From assembly GCA_038329845.1 (NCBI GenBank), contig JBBQNJ010000006.1, positions 20,161 through 84,160 of the forward strand: a stretch of 64,000 nucleotides of DNA, read 5' to 3'. A program made the position numbers and the translations under genes. Source of the DNA: JBBQNJ01 sp038329845 (GTDB lineage: Bacteria > Planctomycetota > Phycisphaerae > Tepidisphaerales > Tepidisphaeraceae). The notes beneath the pieces are model-generated. The model worked only from the letters and a program-made list of their open reading frames with translations. It was not told the DNA's origin and did not search any database. How positions within the stretch are numbered: position 1 is the first letter of the stretch; each line of letters begins with the position of its first letter. Shown in pieces: positions 34,650 through 43,392 of the stretch.

Positions 34650-35810
34650 TCACGGCGACAGCGACTCGGCCTCCTGGCGGACGGCCAGTTCGCGCAGTTT
34701 GGGCAGAAGCTCTTCAAGGGTCTCGGCCTGTTTGGACAGGGGGAAGCGTTCCATCAGGTCTTCGCCCAATTCGATCGCCTCGGAGAATCGCTTGCCGCGG
34801 ATCAGCTCCTGGATGCGGCTCTCGACCTCGAGGCGCTCTTCGATCTCGGCGTTTTCCTGGATCAGCGCCAGTTGGCCGCGAATCTTGGCGGTTTTGGCAT
34901 GATCGGGAAACTTCTCGATCAGCCTGCTGGCGCCGGCCAATGCACGCCGCCAGTTGCGCCGTTCGAGATCGTGTTTAACCTCGTCGTAGGTGCGCTGGAC
35001 GGCCGAATCGCGGAACAGGTCGCGCTCGCGGATGACGCGATCGGTCAGGGCGCGGGCCTCGGCGTGATCGGGATAATTTTCGGCGAACTCCGAAGCGATC
35101 TCGGCGGCGGCATCGAAGTTCGATGTGGCCATCAGATCCTCGACCCGCTGTTTCAACTCACGAAACCCCTGCTGATCCTGGTGACGCCGCCCCTTCTCGA
35201 TCGACTGGCGAGCGGCCAAGACCTCGGGGTTAGCGTTAAATGGGGCGTCGATCGTATCGAGCCACTGCTCGGCCTTGCCCCACTGGCCATCGGCGATGAA
35301 CGCGGCGGCATTGGCCACGGCCTCGGCCTTTCGCTCTTCGAGTTGGCGGGTCAGCCGCTCGGCCCGCTGGTCGTCGGTCAGCAGCGCCAGTTGCTTGACC
35401 TCTTCGATGGCGGTGAGGATCCCGCTGATGGCCGACTCGTCGATCGCCGGCGGGGGAGCGGGCGCTGGCGGCGCGGGGGACGGCGGCGCCTGGGCCAGTC
35501 GTTCGTTCAACTGCTCAACCCGGCGCTGCAGCTCACGTACGGCTTCGCCCAGGGATCCCAGGGCGTCGTACAACTGTTCCGGTAGTTCGGCTTTACGCCC
35601 GAGAAGGCTCGCCAAACCAATCAGGCCACCGGCAAGTCCCGCGCCGATCAACAAGGACACCAGCGCCGAGGCGACGTAGGTCAGGATCGGCTCACCGGCG
35701 CTCGCCGCGGCTCGACCGCCAATCAGGTAGAGCGCGCAAATCCCGACGGCCAGCGCCCCCACGACGCCAGCGGCGATCTGCAATCCGCGAATCATCGGTC
35801 GATTATCCAT
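34650..35810 (-). CDS. Membrane protein with TPR-like helical repeats
   Basis: About 386 residues from the ATG at 35810 (GAG box 5 bases upstream). Two membrane helices come first (about 5-28 and 45-75). A predicted coiled coil (LYDALGSLGEAVRELQRRVE) and a Pro-rich linker (APPSPAPPAPAPPP) follow. The remainder is a chain of paired helices in which the unit ends with F-P-D-H-A (ENYPDHAEA, EKFPDHAKT, ERFPLSKQA), a TPR-like pattern. It is probably an inner-membrane scaffold with a cytoplasmic or periplasmic repeat domain; the partner is unknown. It stands alone on the minus strand. Confidence 0.75.
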   Translation of the reverse strand: MDNRPMIRGLQIAAGVVGALAVGICALYLIGGRAAASAGEPILTYVASALVSLLIGAGLAGGLIGLASLLGRKAELPEQLYDALGSLGEAVRELQRRVEQLNERLAQAPPSPAPPAPAPPPAIDESAISGILTAIEEVKQLALLTDDQRAERLTRQLEERKAEAVANAAAFIADGQWGKAEQWLDTIDAPFNANPEVLAARQSIEKGRRHQDQQGFRELKQRVEDLMATSNFDAAAEIASEFAENYPDHAEARALTDRVIRERDLFRDSAVQRTYDEVKHDLERRNWRRALAGASRLIEKFPDHAKTAKIRGQLALIQENAEIEERLEVESRIQELIRGKRFSEAIELGEDLMERFPLSKQAETLEELLPKLRELAVRQEAESLSP

Positions 35811-35843
35811 CGTTCTCATTCGCCGGCCGGACCTCAGCCCCAC

Positions 35844-36033
35844 GCGGCGATGATAAACGATTCGCTCGGATGCGCCCAGTCATCGACGCCGACACCGCCG
35901 CGCGGTCACGCGATGGCGCAACAATATCGAGTTCCGGCCTCGGCATTGGAGCCCACCGGACGCCGCCGCGCGGTCGCACGATGGCGCAACTCCTGCGTTC
36001 GATTCGTGCGGCCTCGACGAGCCCAATGACGGA
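35844..36033. repeat. Imperfect direct repeats between two minus-strand genes
   Basis: GCCGCCGCGCGGTCACGCGA (35893 on, continuing TGGCGCAAC) recurs at 35962 on as GCCGCCGCGCGGTCGCACGA. The two ~30-bp copies are 69 bp apart. Nothing else is visible in this spacer. Confidence 0.55.
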
Positions 36034-36306
36034 TCAGTGTTCGTGGTTGCACAACTGGGATTGGTCCATGGCCACACGCCCCTCGGGATCGACCACCAGC
36101 TTCCCGCGCTGGGCGAGAAACAGCAGCAATTGATCGAGCGTCATTCCCTGGTCCGAACAGGTGTGAAACCGAGCCTGTGGGCCAAAGCGACGATGCACCT
36201 CGTCGGCCAAAGCCGGCAGCGTCATGGGAGGGTCGGCGGCAAGGATAATCTCGATCACTTCGTGACCATGAATCGACTCAGCGGCGGGAGCTTGGGTTTG
36301 CGACAT
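36034..36306 (-). CDS. YecH-like (DUF2492) putative metal-binding protein
   Basis: A 90-residue protein from MSQTQAPAAESIHGHEV. The hallmark ESIHGHEV start, FGPQARFHTCSDQGM in the centre, and a C-terminal Cys/His cluster LCNHEH match YecH-family proteins, which are presumed to bind a metal through these His and Cys residues. The frame is open upstream to 36393 but that part has no similarity. Its substrate is unknown. It is followed by nothing on its strand within 190 bases. Confidence 0.85.
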   Translation of the reverse strand: MSQTQAPAAESIHGHEVIEIILAADPPMTLPALADEVHRRFGPQARFHTCSDQGMTLDQLLLFLAQRGKLVVDPEGRVAMDQSQLCNHEH

Positions 36307-36384
36307 CGTGCCGAACAATAGCCTCTGTCCAGGCGGTAGGACAAGCTCATCCGGAAACGCTCGAAAATTCTTGCCTGAATAATT

Positions 36385-36525
36385 CTCTCGCAACGACGCA
36401 ACGACGCAACGACAGAAAAGAAGTGCTGAACTAAAAAAGAGGGCACTGAATCAAGGAAAACGCGCGGCCCGGGGGGCCCTCTTTCTGGCTTCGTTGCGGC
36501 GTGCGTCGTTGCGGCGTTGCGAGAG
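36385..36525. mobile_element. 141-bp nested inverted-repeat element (MITE-like)
   Basis: Outer arms CTCTCGCAACGACGCAACGA (36385 on, with CG) and 36504-36525 match as inverted repeats at 21 of 22 bases. Nested inside, AAAGAGGGC (36436-36444) pairs with GCCCTCTTT (36476-36484), and in the centre GGCCC pairs with GGGCC. It has no coding capacity. The inner stem followed by T-rich sequence may also end transcription from the fucosidase gene on the minus strand. Confidence 0.55.
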
Positions 36526-36568
36526 ACTAATTTGCCGGTCTATTTTCCGGCGAAATTACCGGCTGAAG

Positions 36569-37957
36569 TTAAGGAATCACCGACTCGTCCAGGTGCAGCC
36601 CGATCGCTTGCACGCAGGGGGTGGCCAGGGCACGGTTGATCTTCAGGCGCACCTTGCTCACGGTGGTCGGCCAGAGACGATCGAGCTTTTGATGCCCGAT
36701 GGTCGTGCCGCTGGAAAGCAGCCGCCACATCGCCCCGTCGAACCCCTCGACGTGATAGGCCGCGATTCGTTGGCCCAGGTGGATCGCCTCTTCGAGGCGG
36801 ATAACGTTGATCCGGGCCGGTGCGCCCAGGTCAATTTCGACAGAGCCGCGGGCGGCGCCATCGGCGGGTGCCCAGAAGGTGTCGTTTCGGCCATCGACGC
36901 AGGCACTCGGGGGGTGTTGCTCGTGGCTGCTGGAGGCCGTGGATGGTCGAGCGGCGGCGAAATCGGTGGTGAAGATCGACTCGAGTCGCGCGTTCAGCTC
37001 CGCCAGTCTCGACACATCGGTCGGGTGAAACAATCCCTCGGGCGTGGGCGGGACGTTCAGTAGCAGCAGACTGTTGCGTCCGACTGAATGAAAATACAGA
37101 TCGACGAGATTTTCGAGCGATCGCACCTTGGCATCCTCGCCCGCGTGGTAAAACCATCCGGGGCGGATCGACACGTCGGTTTCCCCCGGTCGCCAGGCTT
37201 CGCCGCCTTCATCGCCGTGCTGGAGCGCTCGCCGCGGCTCACGAGCGCCGTCGGCGGCCTTGCCCGGCTCGACCCACGTTCGCGGATCGACGGTGGACCA
37301 GTTCGGATCGCCGGCAAACCCCTGCTCGTTGCCGATCCAGCGCACGTCAGGGCCGGCATCCGAAAACATCACCGCCTCGGGAGACAGTCGCCGCACGATC
37401 TCGAAATAGGATTCGAAGTCGTACACCTGGCGCTTGCCGTTGGGGCCTTCTCCGCATGCTCCGTCGAACCACATTTCGTGGATCGGCCCGTAATCGCTCA
37501 GCAATTCGGTCAACTGGGCGCGATAAAACTCGTTATAGCGCGGTGAATCCCCATAGACGGCGGCATTCTGATCCCATGGGGAAAGATATAGCCCAGGCTT
37601 GAGTCCCTCGGCACGGCAGGCGTCGACAAACTCACGAACCACATCTCCCCGGCCGCGGCGCCAAGGCGAGGATTTCACCGAATGCCCGGTCGTTCGCGTG
37701 GGCCACAGACAAAACCCATCGTGATGCTTGGCCGTGAGGATGACGATCTCGAAGCCGCCGTGTTTGGCGGCGATTGCCCATTGGCGGCAATCCAGCTTTG
37801 CGGGATTGAAGATCGCCGGCGACTCCTTGCCGTCGCCCCACTCGCGGCCGCTGAAGGTGTTAGGCCCGAAGTGAACGAACAGGTTCTTACCCAGCCGCTG
37901 CCATTGAAGCTTACGGGGGCTGGGGACCGCGCCATGAGGGAGGATCGGCTCGGACAT
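36569..37957 (-). CDS. GH29 alpha-L-fucosidase-like enzyme with discoidin-like C-terminus
   Basis: A 462-residue GH29 enzyme without signal peptide. The barrel landmarks are LGKNLFVHFGPNTFSGREWG, IVILTAKHHDGFCLWP, LKPGLYLSPWDQN and the nucleophile segment IHEMWFDGACGEG (D165). NSLLLLNVPPTPEGLFHP ends the barrel. A C-terminal beta domain of about 125 residues (VDGRNDTFWAPADGAARGSV, with a Trp-containing loop later) resembles F5/8 type C (CBM32-like) carbohydrate-binding domains. It starts 24 bases after the xylose isomerase stop and is surely co-transcribed with it, so a sugar released by this enzyme, or a shared inducer, may feed the isomerase. Confidence 0.92.
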   Translation of the reverse strand: MSEPILPHGAVPSPRKLQWQRLGKNLFVHFGPNTFSGREWGDGKESPAIFNPAKLDCRQWAIAAKHGGFEIVILTAKHHDGFCLWPTRTTGHSVKSSPWRRGRGDVVREFVDACRAEGLKPGLYLSPWDQNAAVYGDSPRYNEFYRAQLTELLSDYGPIHEMWFDGACGEGPNGKRQVYDFESYFEIVRRLSPEAVMFSDAGPDVRWIGNEQGFAGDPNWSTVDPRTWVEPGKAADGAREPRRALQHGDEGGEAWRPGETDVSIRPGWFYHAGEDAKVRSLENLVDLYFHSVGRNSLLLLNVPPTPEGLFHPTDVSRLAELNARLESIFTTDFAAARPSTASSSHEQHPPSACVDGRNDTFWAPADGAARGSVEIDLGAPARINVIRLEEAIHLGQRIAAYHVEGFDGAMWRLLSSGTTIGHQKLDRLWPTTVSKVRLKINRALATPCVQAIGLHLDESVIP

Positions 37958-37981
37958 CGCACGCTCCTTGCTTGGAACCGC

Positions 37982-39148
37982 TTAGCGAACGCCCATCAGC
38001 AGCTCCATCGTCAACTGATCCAGCTTCTCGTAGGGCAGCGGGCTTTTGGCCAGCTCGATGCGATCCAAAGGCGCTTCGAGGAGCTTCTTGGCGTTGCCGG
38101 TGCTGAAGCGCTTGGTGAGCTTTTCCAGCAGCGGGTCGGCGAGGTTGATCTGCTTGAGAAGCCCATGGATTTCCTTGTCGGCGTTCCAGCGCTCGGCCTT
38201 CTCCTTAAGGATCATGTAAGTCCGCATGCATCCCTTGGCGAACTCCTTGACGTCCTCATAGTTGCTTTGGCGATAGGCGTGGGCGTCGAAGTGGCGCGGG
38301 CCGTTGTAGCCACAATCCTCGAGCAACTTCACGAGGAAAAATGCGTGTTTCAGGTTCACCGAACCAAAGCGGAAGTCCTGGTCGTATCGTCCGAACTCCT
38401 GATCGTTCAGGTCGATGTGGAACAGCTTTTTCTGCTCGAGGGCGGCGGCGACCTGGTGGACGAAGTTCAGCCCGGCCATGTGTTCATGTGCCACTTCCGG
38501 ATTCACCCCGCACATCTCAGGATGGGCCAGCGTGGGGATCAGCGCCAGATACGAGCCGGTGACGGCGAAATAGATGTGCCCGCGTGGCTCGTTGGGTTTG
38601 GCCTCGAACGCGAACTTATAGCCGTATTTCTGGCTGATCGAGTATTCGCACAAAAAGTCGATGGCCTCGCGGAATCGCTTGATGGCATCGACGGGGTTCT
38701 TGGTCGCGTCGGATTCCACGCCTTCGCGCCCGCCCAAGAAGACGTAGATTTTCGCCCCGCATTCAGCGCCCAGGTCCATGGCCCGCATCGTCTTCTGGAT
38801 CGCATAGGCGCGAATCTTGGCGTGATTGCTGGTGAAGGCACCGTCCTTGAACACCGGATCGCCGAACAGGTTGGTCGTGGCCATGGGGCAGGCCAGGCCA
38901 TTGTCCTTCAGGGCTTTCTTAAACCCCTTGACGATCGTGTCGCGCTGAGTTTCGGTCGCGTCGATCGGGACCAGATCGTTATCATGGAAATTGACCCCGA
39001 AAGCGCCGATTTCACCCAGAAGGTTGCAAATCTGCACGGGATCGATGGGGGTTCGAGTCGGCTCCCCAAAGGGGTCGCGGCCAATATTTCCAACGGTCCA
39101 CAGGCCAAACGTGAACTTCATCTTCGGGTCGGGGGCGTAATTGGACAT
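37982..39148 (-). CDS. xylA: Xylose isomerase
   Basis: A 388-residue xylose isomerase of the shorter (actinobacterial-type) class, interconverting D-xylose and D-xylulose with divalent metals. The start at 39148 has GAGGA 10 bases upstream; the open frame before it has no similarity. Active-site segments are complete: FHDNDLVP (catalytic His), YKFAFEAKPNEPRGH (Glu and Lys metal/substrate ligands), HPEMCGVNPEVAHEHMAG, and LFHIDLNDQ (Asp ligands). It may also accept other aldoses. It is the first gene of a two-gene unit with the fucosidase-like enzyme. Confidence 0.96.
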   Translation of the reverse strand: MSNYAPDPKMKFTFGLWTVGNIGRDPFGEPTRTPIDPVQICNLLGEIGAFGVNFHDNDLVPIDATETQRDTIVKGFKKALKDNGLACPMATTNLFGDPVFKDGAFTSNHAKIRAYAIQKTMRAMDLGAECGAKIYVFLGGREGVESDATKNPVDAIKRFREAIDFLCEYSISQKYGYKFAFEAKPNEPRGHIYFAVTGSYLALIPTLAHPEMCGVNPEVAHEHMAGLNFVHQVAAALEQKKLFHIDLNDQEFGRYDQDFRFGSVNLKHAFFLVKLLEDCGYNGPRHFDAHAYRQSNYEDVKEFAKGCMRTYMILKEKAERWNADKEIHGLLKQINLADPLLEKLTKRFSTGNAKKLLEAPLDRIELAKSPLPYEKLDQLTMELLMGVR

Positions 39149-39449
39149 GTTGTCAGAATCCTCGGTTCGATCGGAAAAAACCGTTCCCGCAGCGGGACCG
39201 GGACGTAAAGTGTCGGCGAAAAGCCCGGAGGAATCAAGATTTGGCGATTCCCCGCATGGCGCAGGTGCGATTGTCCATGGCGGTGCCCTCGGTTCAGGTC
39301 CGCTTGGCGTGGATCCGGGGGGGCCTTGCAGAGCCTCGTCATAGGACTTGATGATATACAACGCGCATAGACCACACTCATTGACACTGGGATACACGAT
39401 TGCATATTATACAACGAGCGGTCGCAAGTGGACTCCGCCGGGAAAGAGC
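39149..39449. promoter_or_regulatory. Divergent promoter region between xylA and the HigBA-like operon
   Basis: On the plus strand TTGACA (39381-39386) and TATTAT (39405-39410) are 18 bases apart, a strong promoter for the toxin-antitoxin genes. The box overlaps a near-palindrome TTGCATATTATACAA (12 of 15 bases symmetrical), a candidate operator. ATATACAACGCGC (39354-39366) is echoed as TTATACAACGAGC at 39407-39419. For xylA on the minus strand no clear box was found. Confidence 0.65.
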
Positions 39450-39887
39450 ATGAGGAAGGATCTGAAGATCGGCGTGAACCGAGGCGATGGCAAGCCGCCA
39501 TCCCGATGGAATGTGCTGGTCCTGGACTTGGAATTTGAAGACGCAATGAGGTTTCTCGACGAAACCCAGTACCAGCATATTGCCATGCAGGTGCGCGAGC
39601 TGGCCAGAGAAGTCGATCCCACGCACCCGGCGACACAGAATGTATCGGCTGTCGAAGATTTGTTCGAGTTGCGGGACAAGGGCGGCCCGCTGGGAAGGAT
39701 CAACGTCCGCGTGTTCTTCGTCCTCGACAAGCAGGCGGCGGCGATTGTGGTTCTCGGTGCCATTTTCAAGCAAAATGAAGGAAAAACGCCGTTCGGCGAC
39801 AAAAAAAAGATGCAGCGGCGCAGAAGGCAGTATTTCGCCGGTGCCTACGAAGACCCTCGGCGAGCCGACAGACACACCCGCGGCTGA
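39450..39887 (+). CDS. HigB/RelE-like toxin
   Basis: A 145-residue protein starting MRKDLKIGVN after a GGAAAG box. The central RMFLD-type strand (EDAMRFLDETQYQHI), DLFELRDKGGPLGRINVRVF and FVLDKQAAAIVVLGAIF form the RelE/HigB (Gp49-like) fold; the basic end KKKMQRRRRQYF is also typical, supplying the residues that cut mRNA. An in-frame ATG upstream would add 34 residues without similarity. It precedes its antitoxin by 45 bases, the reverse order typical of HigBA. Confidence 0.8.
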   Translation: MRKDLKIGVNRGDGKPPSRWNVLVLDLEFEDAMRFLDETQYQHIAMQVRELAREVDPTHPATQNVSAVEDLFELRDKGGPLGRINVRVFFVLDKQAAAIVVLGAIFKQNEGKTPFGDKKKMQRRRRQYFAGAYEDPRRADRHTRG

Positions 39888-39932
39888 ACCGAGCTGCGCA
39901 GTGAATGACGGGTTGGCTCATCCGGAGCGATT

Positions 39933-40421
39933 ATGGACGCCAATTACCTTGCGAATTCTCGAAAAGAGCTGGACGAATCCATCAGTAAAGCGGCATTGAC
40001 GATGGCGATCGGAATCGTCGTTGAGCGTGTTAGTCGCTTGTCTTCCGATGATCGGCGGGATCTCCACGATCTTGTGAAAGGTTTGTCCGAAGCCGACCAA
40101 CCGGATGAGGTGGAAGCAATTCGCGTCGCCATGCGGGAGATTCTGGAGCAGGCTCCCAGCGGCGTACACGGGATGAAGCGCGAGGACCCCGGAGCATTGC
40201 CGGAAAAGCTGCAACGGTGGATGGACCATGCCGCGCAGCGCGTGCGGAAAGCGAGGAAGGCCGCGGACCTAACCCAAGTGCAACTGGCGAAGAAGAGCGG
40301 TCTTCCCCAGAGTCACATCAGCCGCATCGAATCGGGCAAACTGAGCCCGTCGCGTGCCACGCTGGACAAGATCGCCAAGGCCCTGGCCAAACCCCTCCGC
40401 GACTTTGACCCCACTGCCTGA
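39933..40421 (+). CDS. HigA-like antitoxin with XRE helix-turn-helix
   Basis: A 162-residue regulator. The C-terminal XRE helix-turn-helix covers about 100-155 (RKAADLTQVQLAKKSGLPQS then HISRIESGKL and SRATLDKIAKAL). The N-terminal 95 residues are helical and acidic and probably cover the toxin. It likely binds its own promoter, where the near-palindrome overlaps the -10 box. Codon use and GC match the neighbours apart from the promoter, so an old acquisition, if any. Confidence 0.85.
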   Translation: MDANYLANSRKELDESISKAALTMAIGIVVERVSRLSSDDRRDLHDLVKGLSEADQPDEVEAIRVAMREILEQAPSGVHGMKREDPGALPEKLQRWMDHAAQRVRKARKAADLTQVQLAKKSGLPQSHISRIESGKLSPSRATLDKIAKALAKPLRDFDPTA

Positions 40422-40485
40422 ACGCGCGCCCGCCATCGCGCTGGCGAGCGGTAGTGGAAGCTGCGCCGCAGCGCCCGGCGGCGCG

Positions 40486-41760
40486 CTATGCCGCCTCGGC
40501 GTCGGGACGGGCTTCCACGAGGCGCAGAAGCGGCGTTGATTCTGCGTTTGGAGACGGCGGGGAATACTCCGGAACGATTTCTCGCAGCGCCTCGATCACC
40601 GCCGATCGCTCACCGCGGGCGCAGGCCTGGTCCAATATTTCCAGCATGTTCGACGCCTCGCGCGGCCGAACCCGGGGCAGGCGCCAGACTCGGATCTGCC
40701 GATGTCCGGTGGCGCTGGTGCGCTCATTGTCGCAGGCCAGTTCCTCGTAGAGCTTTTCTCCCTCGCGCATCCCGGTCACGCGAATCTCGATATCGCGCCC
40801 GGGTCGCAGCCCGCTGCGCCGGACCATCGCTTCGGCCAGGTCGGCGATGCGAACCGGTGAGCCCATGTCCAGCACGAACACCTCGCCGCCGTGGCCGATC
40901 GCCCCGGCCTGCATGACCAGCCCCGCCGCCTCGCGGATCGTCATGAAATAACGGCGCATCTCCCGATGCGTAACCGTCACCGGACCGCCGGCGGCGATCT
41001 GCTTGCGCCAGATGGGCACGACGCTGCCGCTGGAACTCAGCACGTTGCCGAACCGCACCGCCACGAATCGCGTGGCCGCGGGAGGCTCGGCATGGTCATC
41101 CCGGACGCTCAGTCCCAAGTCGGCGCCCGCCGACGAAGACGGGGAGTTCATCGACTGAACGTACAACTCGGCGCAGCGCTTGGTCGCGCCCATGACGCTG
41201 GTGGGATTGACGGCCTTGTCGGTGCTGACCATCACGAACGCCTGCGCCCCGCAGGCACGGGTAGCATCGGCGACGTTGCGGGTTCCGAAAACATTGTTCC
41301 GCACCGCCTCGGGAGCGTTGCGCTCCATCATCGGAACATGCTTGTGGGCGGCGCAATGAAACACCACCTGCGGGCGATGCACCGCGAATTCCTTGTCAAT
41401 GCGGCGGCGGTCGGTCATATCGGCCAGCAGCGCGACCAGATCGGCCCCGACCCAGCGCTCGCGCAGCTCGCGCTCGATCTCGAACAGTCCATTTTCACTT
41501 CGCTCGAGCAGGACCACCTGGCGCGGACAAAATCGCATGACCTGCCGGGCGATCTCCGAGCCGATGCTTCCGCCGGCGCCGGTGATCAGAACGCGCTTGC
41601 CCGCGATAAACCGCTGCAATTGCGGCGTGTCGAGGTTGACCGGCTCACGACCCAGCAGCCGGGCCATTTCCGCATCATCGGGGATCGACCTGGCGCGGCG
41701 GAACCCGATACGGTCCAGCAGCGTCCGCGCGCGCAGGCTGAGAGCGTGCTTCATACTCAA
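40486..41760 (-). CDS. CapD/FlaA1-type UDP-sugar 4,6-dehydratase
   Basis: A 424-residue nucleotide-sugar dehydratase of the CapD/FlmA/PseB short-chain type. The NAD site is VLITGAGGSIGSEIARQ, catalytic-loop segments are VFHCAAHKHVPMMERN and VMVSTDKAVNPTSVMGATKR, in which Met-x3-Lys takes the usual Tyr-x3-Lys place as in CapD. VRFGNVLSSSGSVVPI and VTHREMRRYFMTIREA follow. It lacks the N-terminal membrane part of long CapD proteins; about 50 extra residues remain there. It probably makes a keto-deoxy sugar for surface polysaccharide. It ends 65 bases from the antitoxin, convergently. Confidence 0.92.
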   Translation of the reverse strand: MSMKHALSLRARTLLDRIGFRRARSIPDDAEMARLLGREPVNLDTPQLQRFIAGKRVLITGAGGSIGSEIARQVMRFCPRQVVLLERSENGLFEIERELRERWVGADLVALLADMTDRRRIDKEFAVHRPQVVFHCAAHKHVPMMERNAPEAVRNNVFGTRNVADATRACGAQAFVMVSTDKAVNPTSVMGATKRCAELYVQSMNSPSSSAGADLGLSVRDDHAEPPAATRFVAVRFGNVLSSSGSVVPIWRKQIAAGGPVTVTHREMRRYFMTIREAAGLVMQAGAIGHGGEVFVLDMGSPVRIADLAEAMVRRSGLRPGRDIEIRVTGMREGEKLYEELACDNERTSATGHRQIRVWRLPRVRPREASNMLEILDQACARGERSAVIEALREIVPEYSPPSPNAESTPLLRLVEARPDAEAA

Positions 41761-41811
41761 GGGTTATCGGTCCATCAAGTTGCTGAAGTTCAGCGGCGGC
41801 GGTTGGCGGGC

Positions 41812-42738
41812 TTACAATGCGCTGGCATAGTCGCTCAGCGACTCGGCGAATCCGCGCGGAATCCACCCGAAATCGGCCCCGAACGCGGTTGGATCGCCGA
41901 TGTTGTCCTCCTGGCTCATCAAGACCTGGTCGCGATTGAACGGAAGTAGCGACCCTGGGACGATCCGCGTGAGGAGCTTGGCCCACCACGCCGGAATCGG
42001 CGCTGCCCAACGCCGTTTCCCGACGATCGCCTGGCTGGCGAGATGATGCATTTGCGGCCAAGTGACTTGCTGGGCGCCGACCAGATCGTAGGTGTTGGCG
42101 ACGGTGGCGGGCTTCTCAAGGGAATCGACAAACGCGCGAGCGACATCGCGCCCATGGACGGGCTGAAGTTTTCCCGCCCCGCCAGCACCGAACAACCCCG
42201 CGCCGAAATAGGGCATGAACAGGAACGGCGCGGCCGTTTTGCGGGCCCAGCGGGCCTCGGTCCGCATGAAATCCCCACGCGGTCCGTGGATCAACGAAGG
42301 CCGGAAAATCGTCCAGTCCAGCCCGCTATCACGAACGATGTCCTCGGCCTGGCTTTTGGTCCGATGATACCGGCTGGGCGCGCCGTCCCGCGCGCCCAAG
42401 GCGGACATCTGCACATAACGGCGGATCTGCGCCTGGCGCGTGGCCGTAACCATGGCGCGGGTTCCCTCGACGTGGATTCGCTCGAAGGTCATGCCTTTAC
42501 CTGGTTTTTCGGCGATGATCCCCACGAGATGGATCACGGCGTCGCAGCCTTTGATTGCGGCCGAGACCGCCTGGGCGTCGAACAGACCCCCGGGGATGCT
42601 GGCGACTTTTCCGCCGCGCTCGGGCAGCGGACGCTCGTGAACGAGCGCGCGGACCTGCCAATGGCGAACCACCAATTCATCAATGACCGCCGATCCGACG
42701 AATCCGCTTCCACCCGTGACAAATACGCACTTGGCCAT
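41812..42738 (-). CDS. NDUFA9-like NAD(P)-binding reductase
   Basis: A 308-residue short-chain dehydrogenase of the atypical (NmrA/NDUFA9) subfamily. The cofactor motif is VFVTGGSGFVGSAV at the N-terminus. Then AVIHLVGIIAEKPGKGMTFE and the segment RYHRTKSQAEDIVRDSGLDW TIFRPSLIHG family signature are seen. The Ser/Tyr/Lys active site is only partly conserved (YHRTKSQAE). The start at 42738 has GGAG 8 bases upstream. In mitochondria NDUFA9 is a complex I subunit; bacterial members are stand-alone proteins often tied to quinone or lipid metabolism, and no role can be fixed here. Confidence 0.85.
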   Translation of the reverse strand: MAKCVFVTGGSGFVGSAVIDELVVRHWQVRALVHERPLPERGGKVASIPGGLFDAQAVSAAIKGCDAVIHLVGIIAEKPGKGMTFERIHVEGTRAMVTATRQAQIRRYVQMSALGARDGAPSRYHRTKSQAEDIVRDSGLDWTIFRPSLIHGPRGDFMRTEARWARKTAAPFLFMPYFGAGLFGAGGAGKLQPVHGRDVARAFVDSLEKPATVANTYDLVGAQQVTWPQMHHLASQAIVGKRRWAAPIPAWWAKLLTRIVPGSLLPFNRDQVLMSQEDNIGDPTAFGADFGWIPRGFAESLSDYASAL

Positions 42739-43065
42739 AAGAACCGCTCCATCCGATTGCCGACACGCCAAGAAGGATAGGCTCCCCACGAACGACGAAG
42801 ATGTCGATGGCGGACGACTGGGCATCCAGCGGGGCGAGGGTGAGCAGAATGACGGGGACAATCCGGAATATTCCCCTCGAACCCCACTCCCCGGCGCGCG
42901 GACCGCCATTTTTGCGTGGTCAACCCCCGTCAGCCGGGCCGTCGGGATATTCTGGATGTCCCCTTGCGGCTGCGGAAATTTACGAGCGCCTCGCCTTGCG
43001 GGTTTGACAGCCCGGAGCGACGTCACTAGATTTTTTGCTTCAAAACCCAATTTTGGAGCTTTGCC
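42739..43065. promoter_or_regulatory. Divergent promoter region with a strong plus-strand promoter
   Basis: TTGACA (43004-43009) and TAGATT (43027-43032) are 17 bases apart, giving a start near 43039 and a short leader for the histone H1-like gene. The rest (42739-43000) is GC-rich, without an apparent gene or repeat; the reductase promoter on the minus strand is not obvious. Confidence 0.7.
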
Positions 43066-43284
43066 ATGCAGGAATATCAGACGCTCAGGCAGATGGTTCA
43101 GGACGCCGAAGACGATGTTGCCAAGGCGGCCGGGGGGAATAAGGCTGCGGGAACCCGCGTTCGCAAGAAGATGCAGGAGATCAAGGCCGCGGCGCAAGCC
43201 GTGCGGCAGAAGGTTCTCGAGGGTCGAGATGCCGACGGTGGCGAAGCATCGCCCCCGCCTGTCGTGCCGGCACCGGGCTTCTGA
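43066..43284 (+). CDS. Histone H1-like nucleoid protein
   Basis: A 72-residue basic protein with GGAG 8 bases before its ATG. The sequence EDDVAKAAGGNKAAGTRVRK and then KMQEIKAAAQAVRQKVLE matches the small bacterial Hc1/histone H1-like family common in planctomycetes and chlamydiae. It would bind DNA without much sequence preference and compact the nucleoid. A strong promoter upstream fits high expression. The Pro-rich tail (PPPVVPAPGF) is unusual. It is monocistronic, 109 bases before the fabZ-like gene. Confidence 0.85.
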   Translation: MQEYQTLRQMVQDAEDDVAKAAGGNKAAGTRVRKKMQEIKAAAQAVRQKVLEGRDADGGEASPPPVVPAPGF

Positions 43285-43392
43285 AGTCTCGTTCACGTGA
43301 GCGCGCCCTTATCGCGGGCGAATCCGGGTCGCCGTGGTTCGCCCCATCGTCTGATTCTCTCGTGACCCTTTAAGGATCACTGTCGATTTGTC

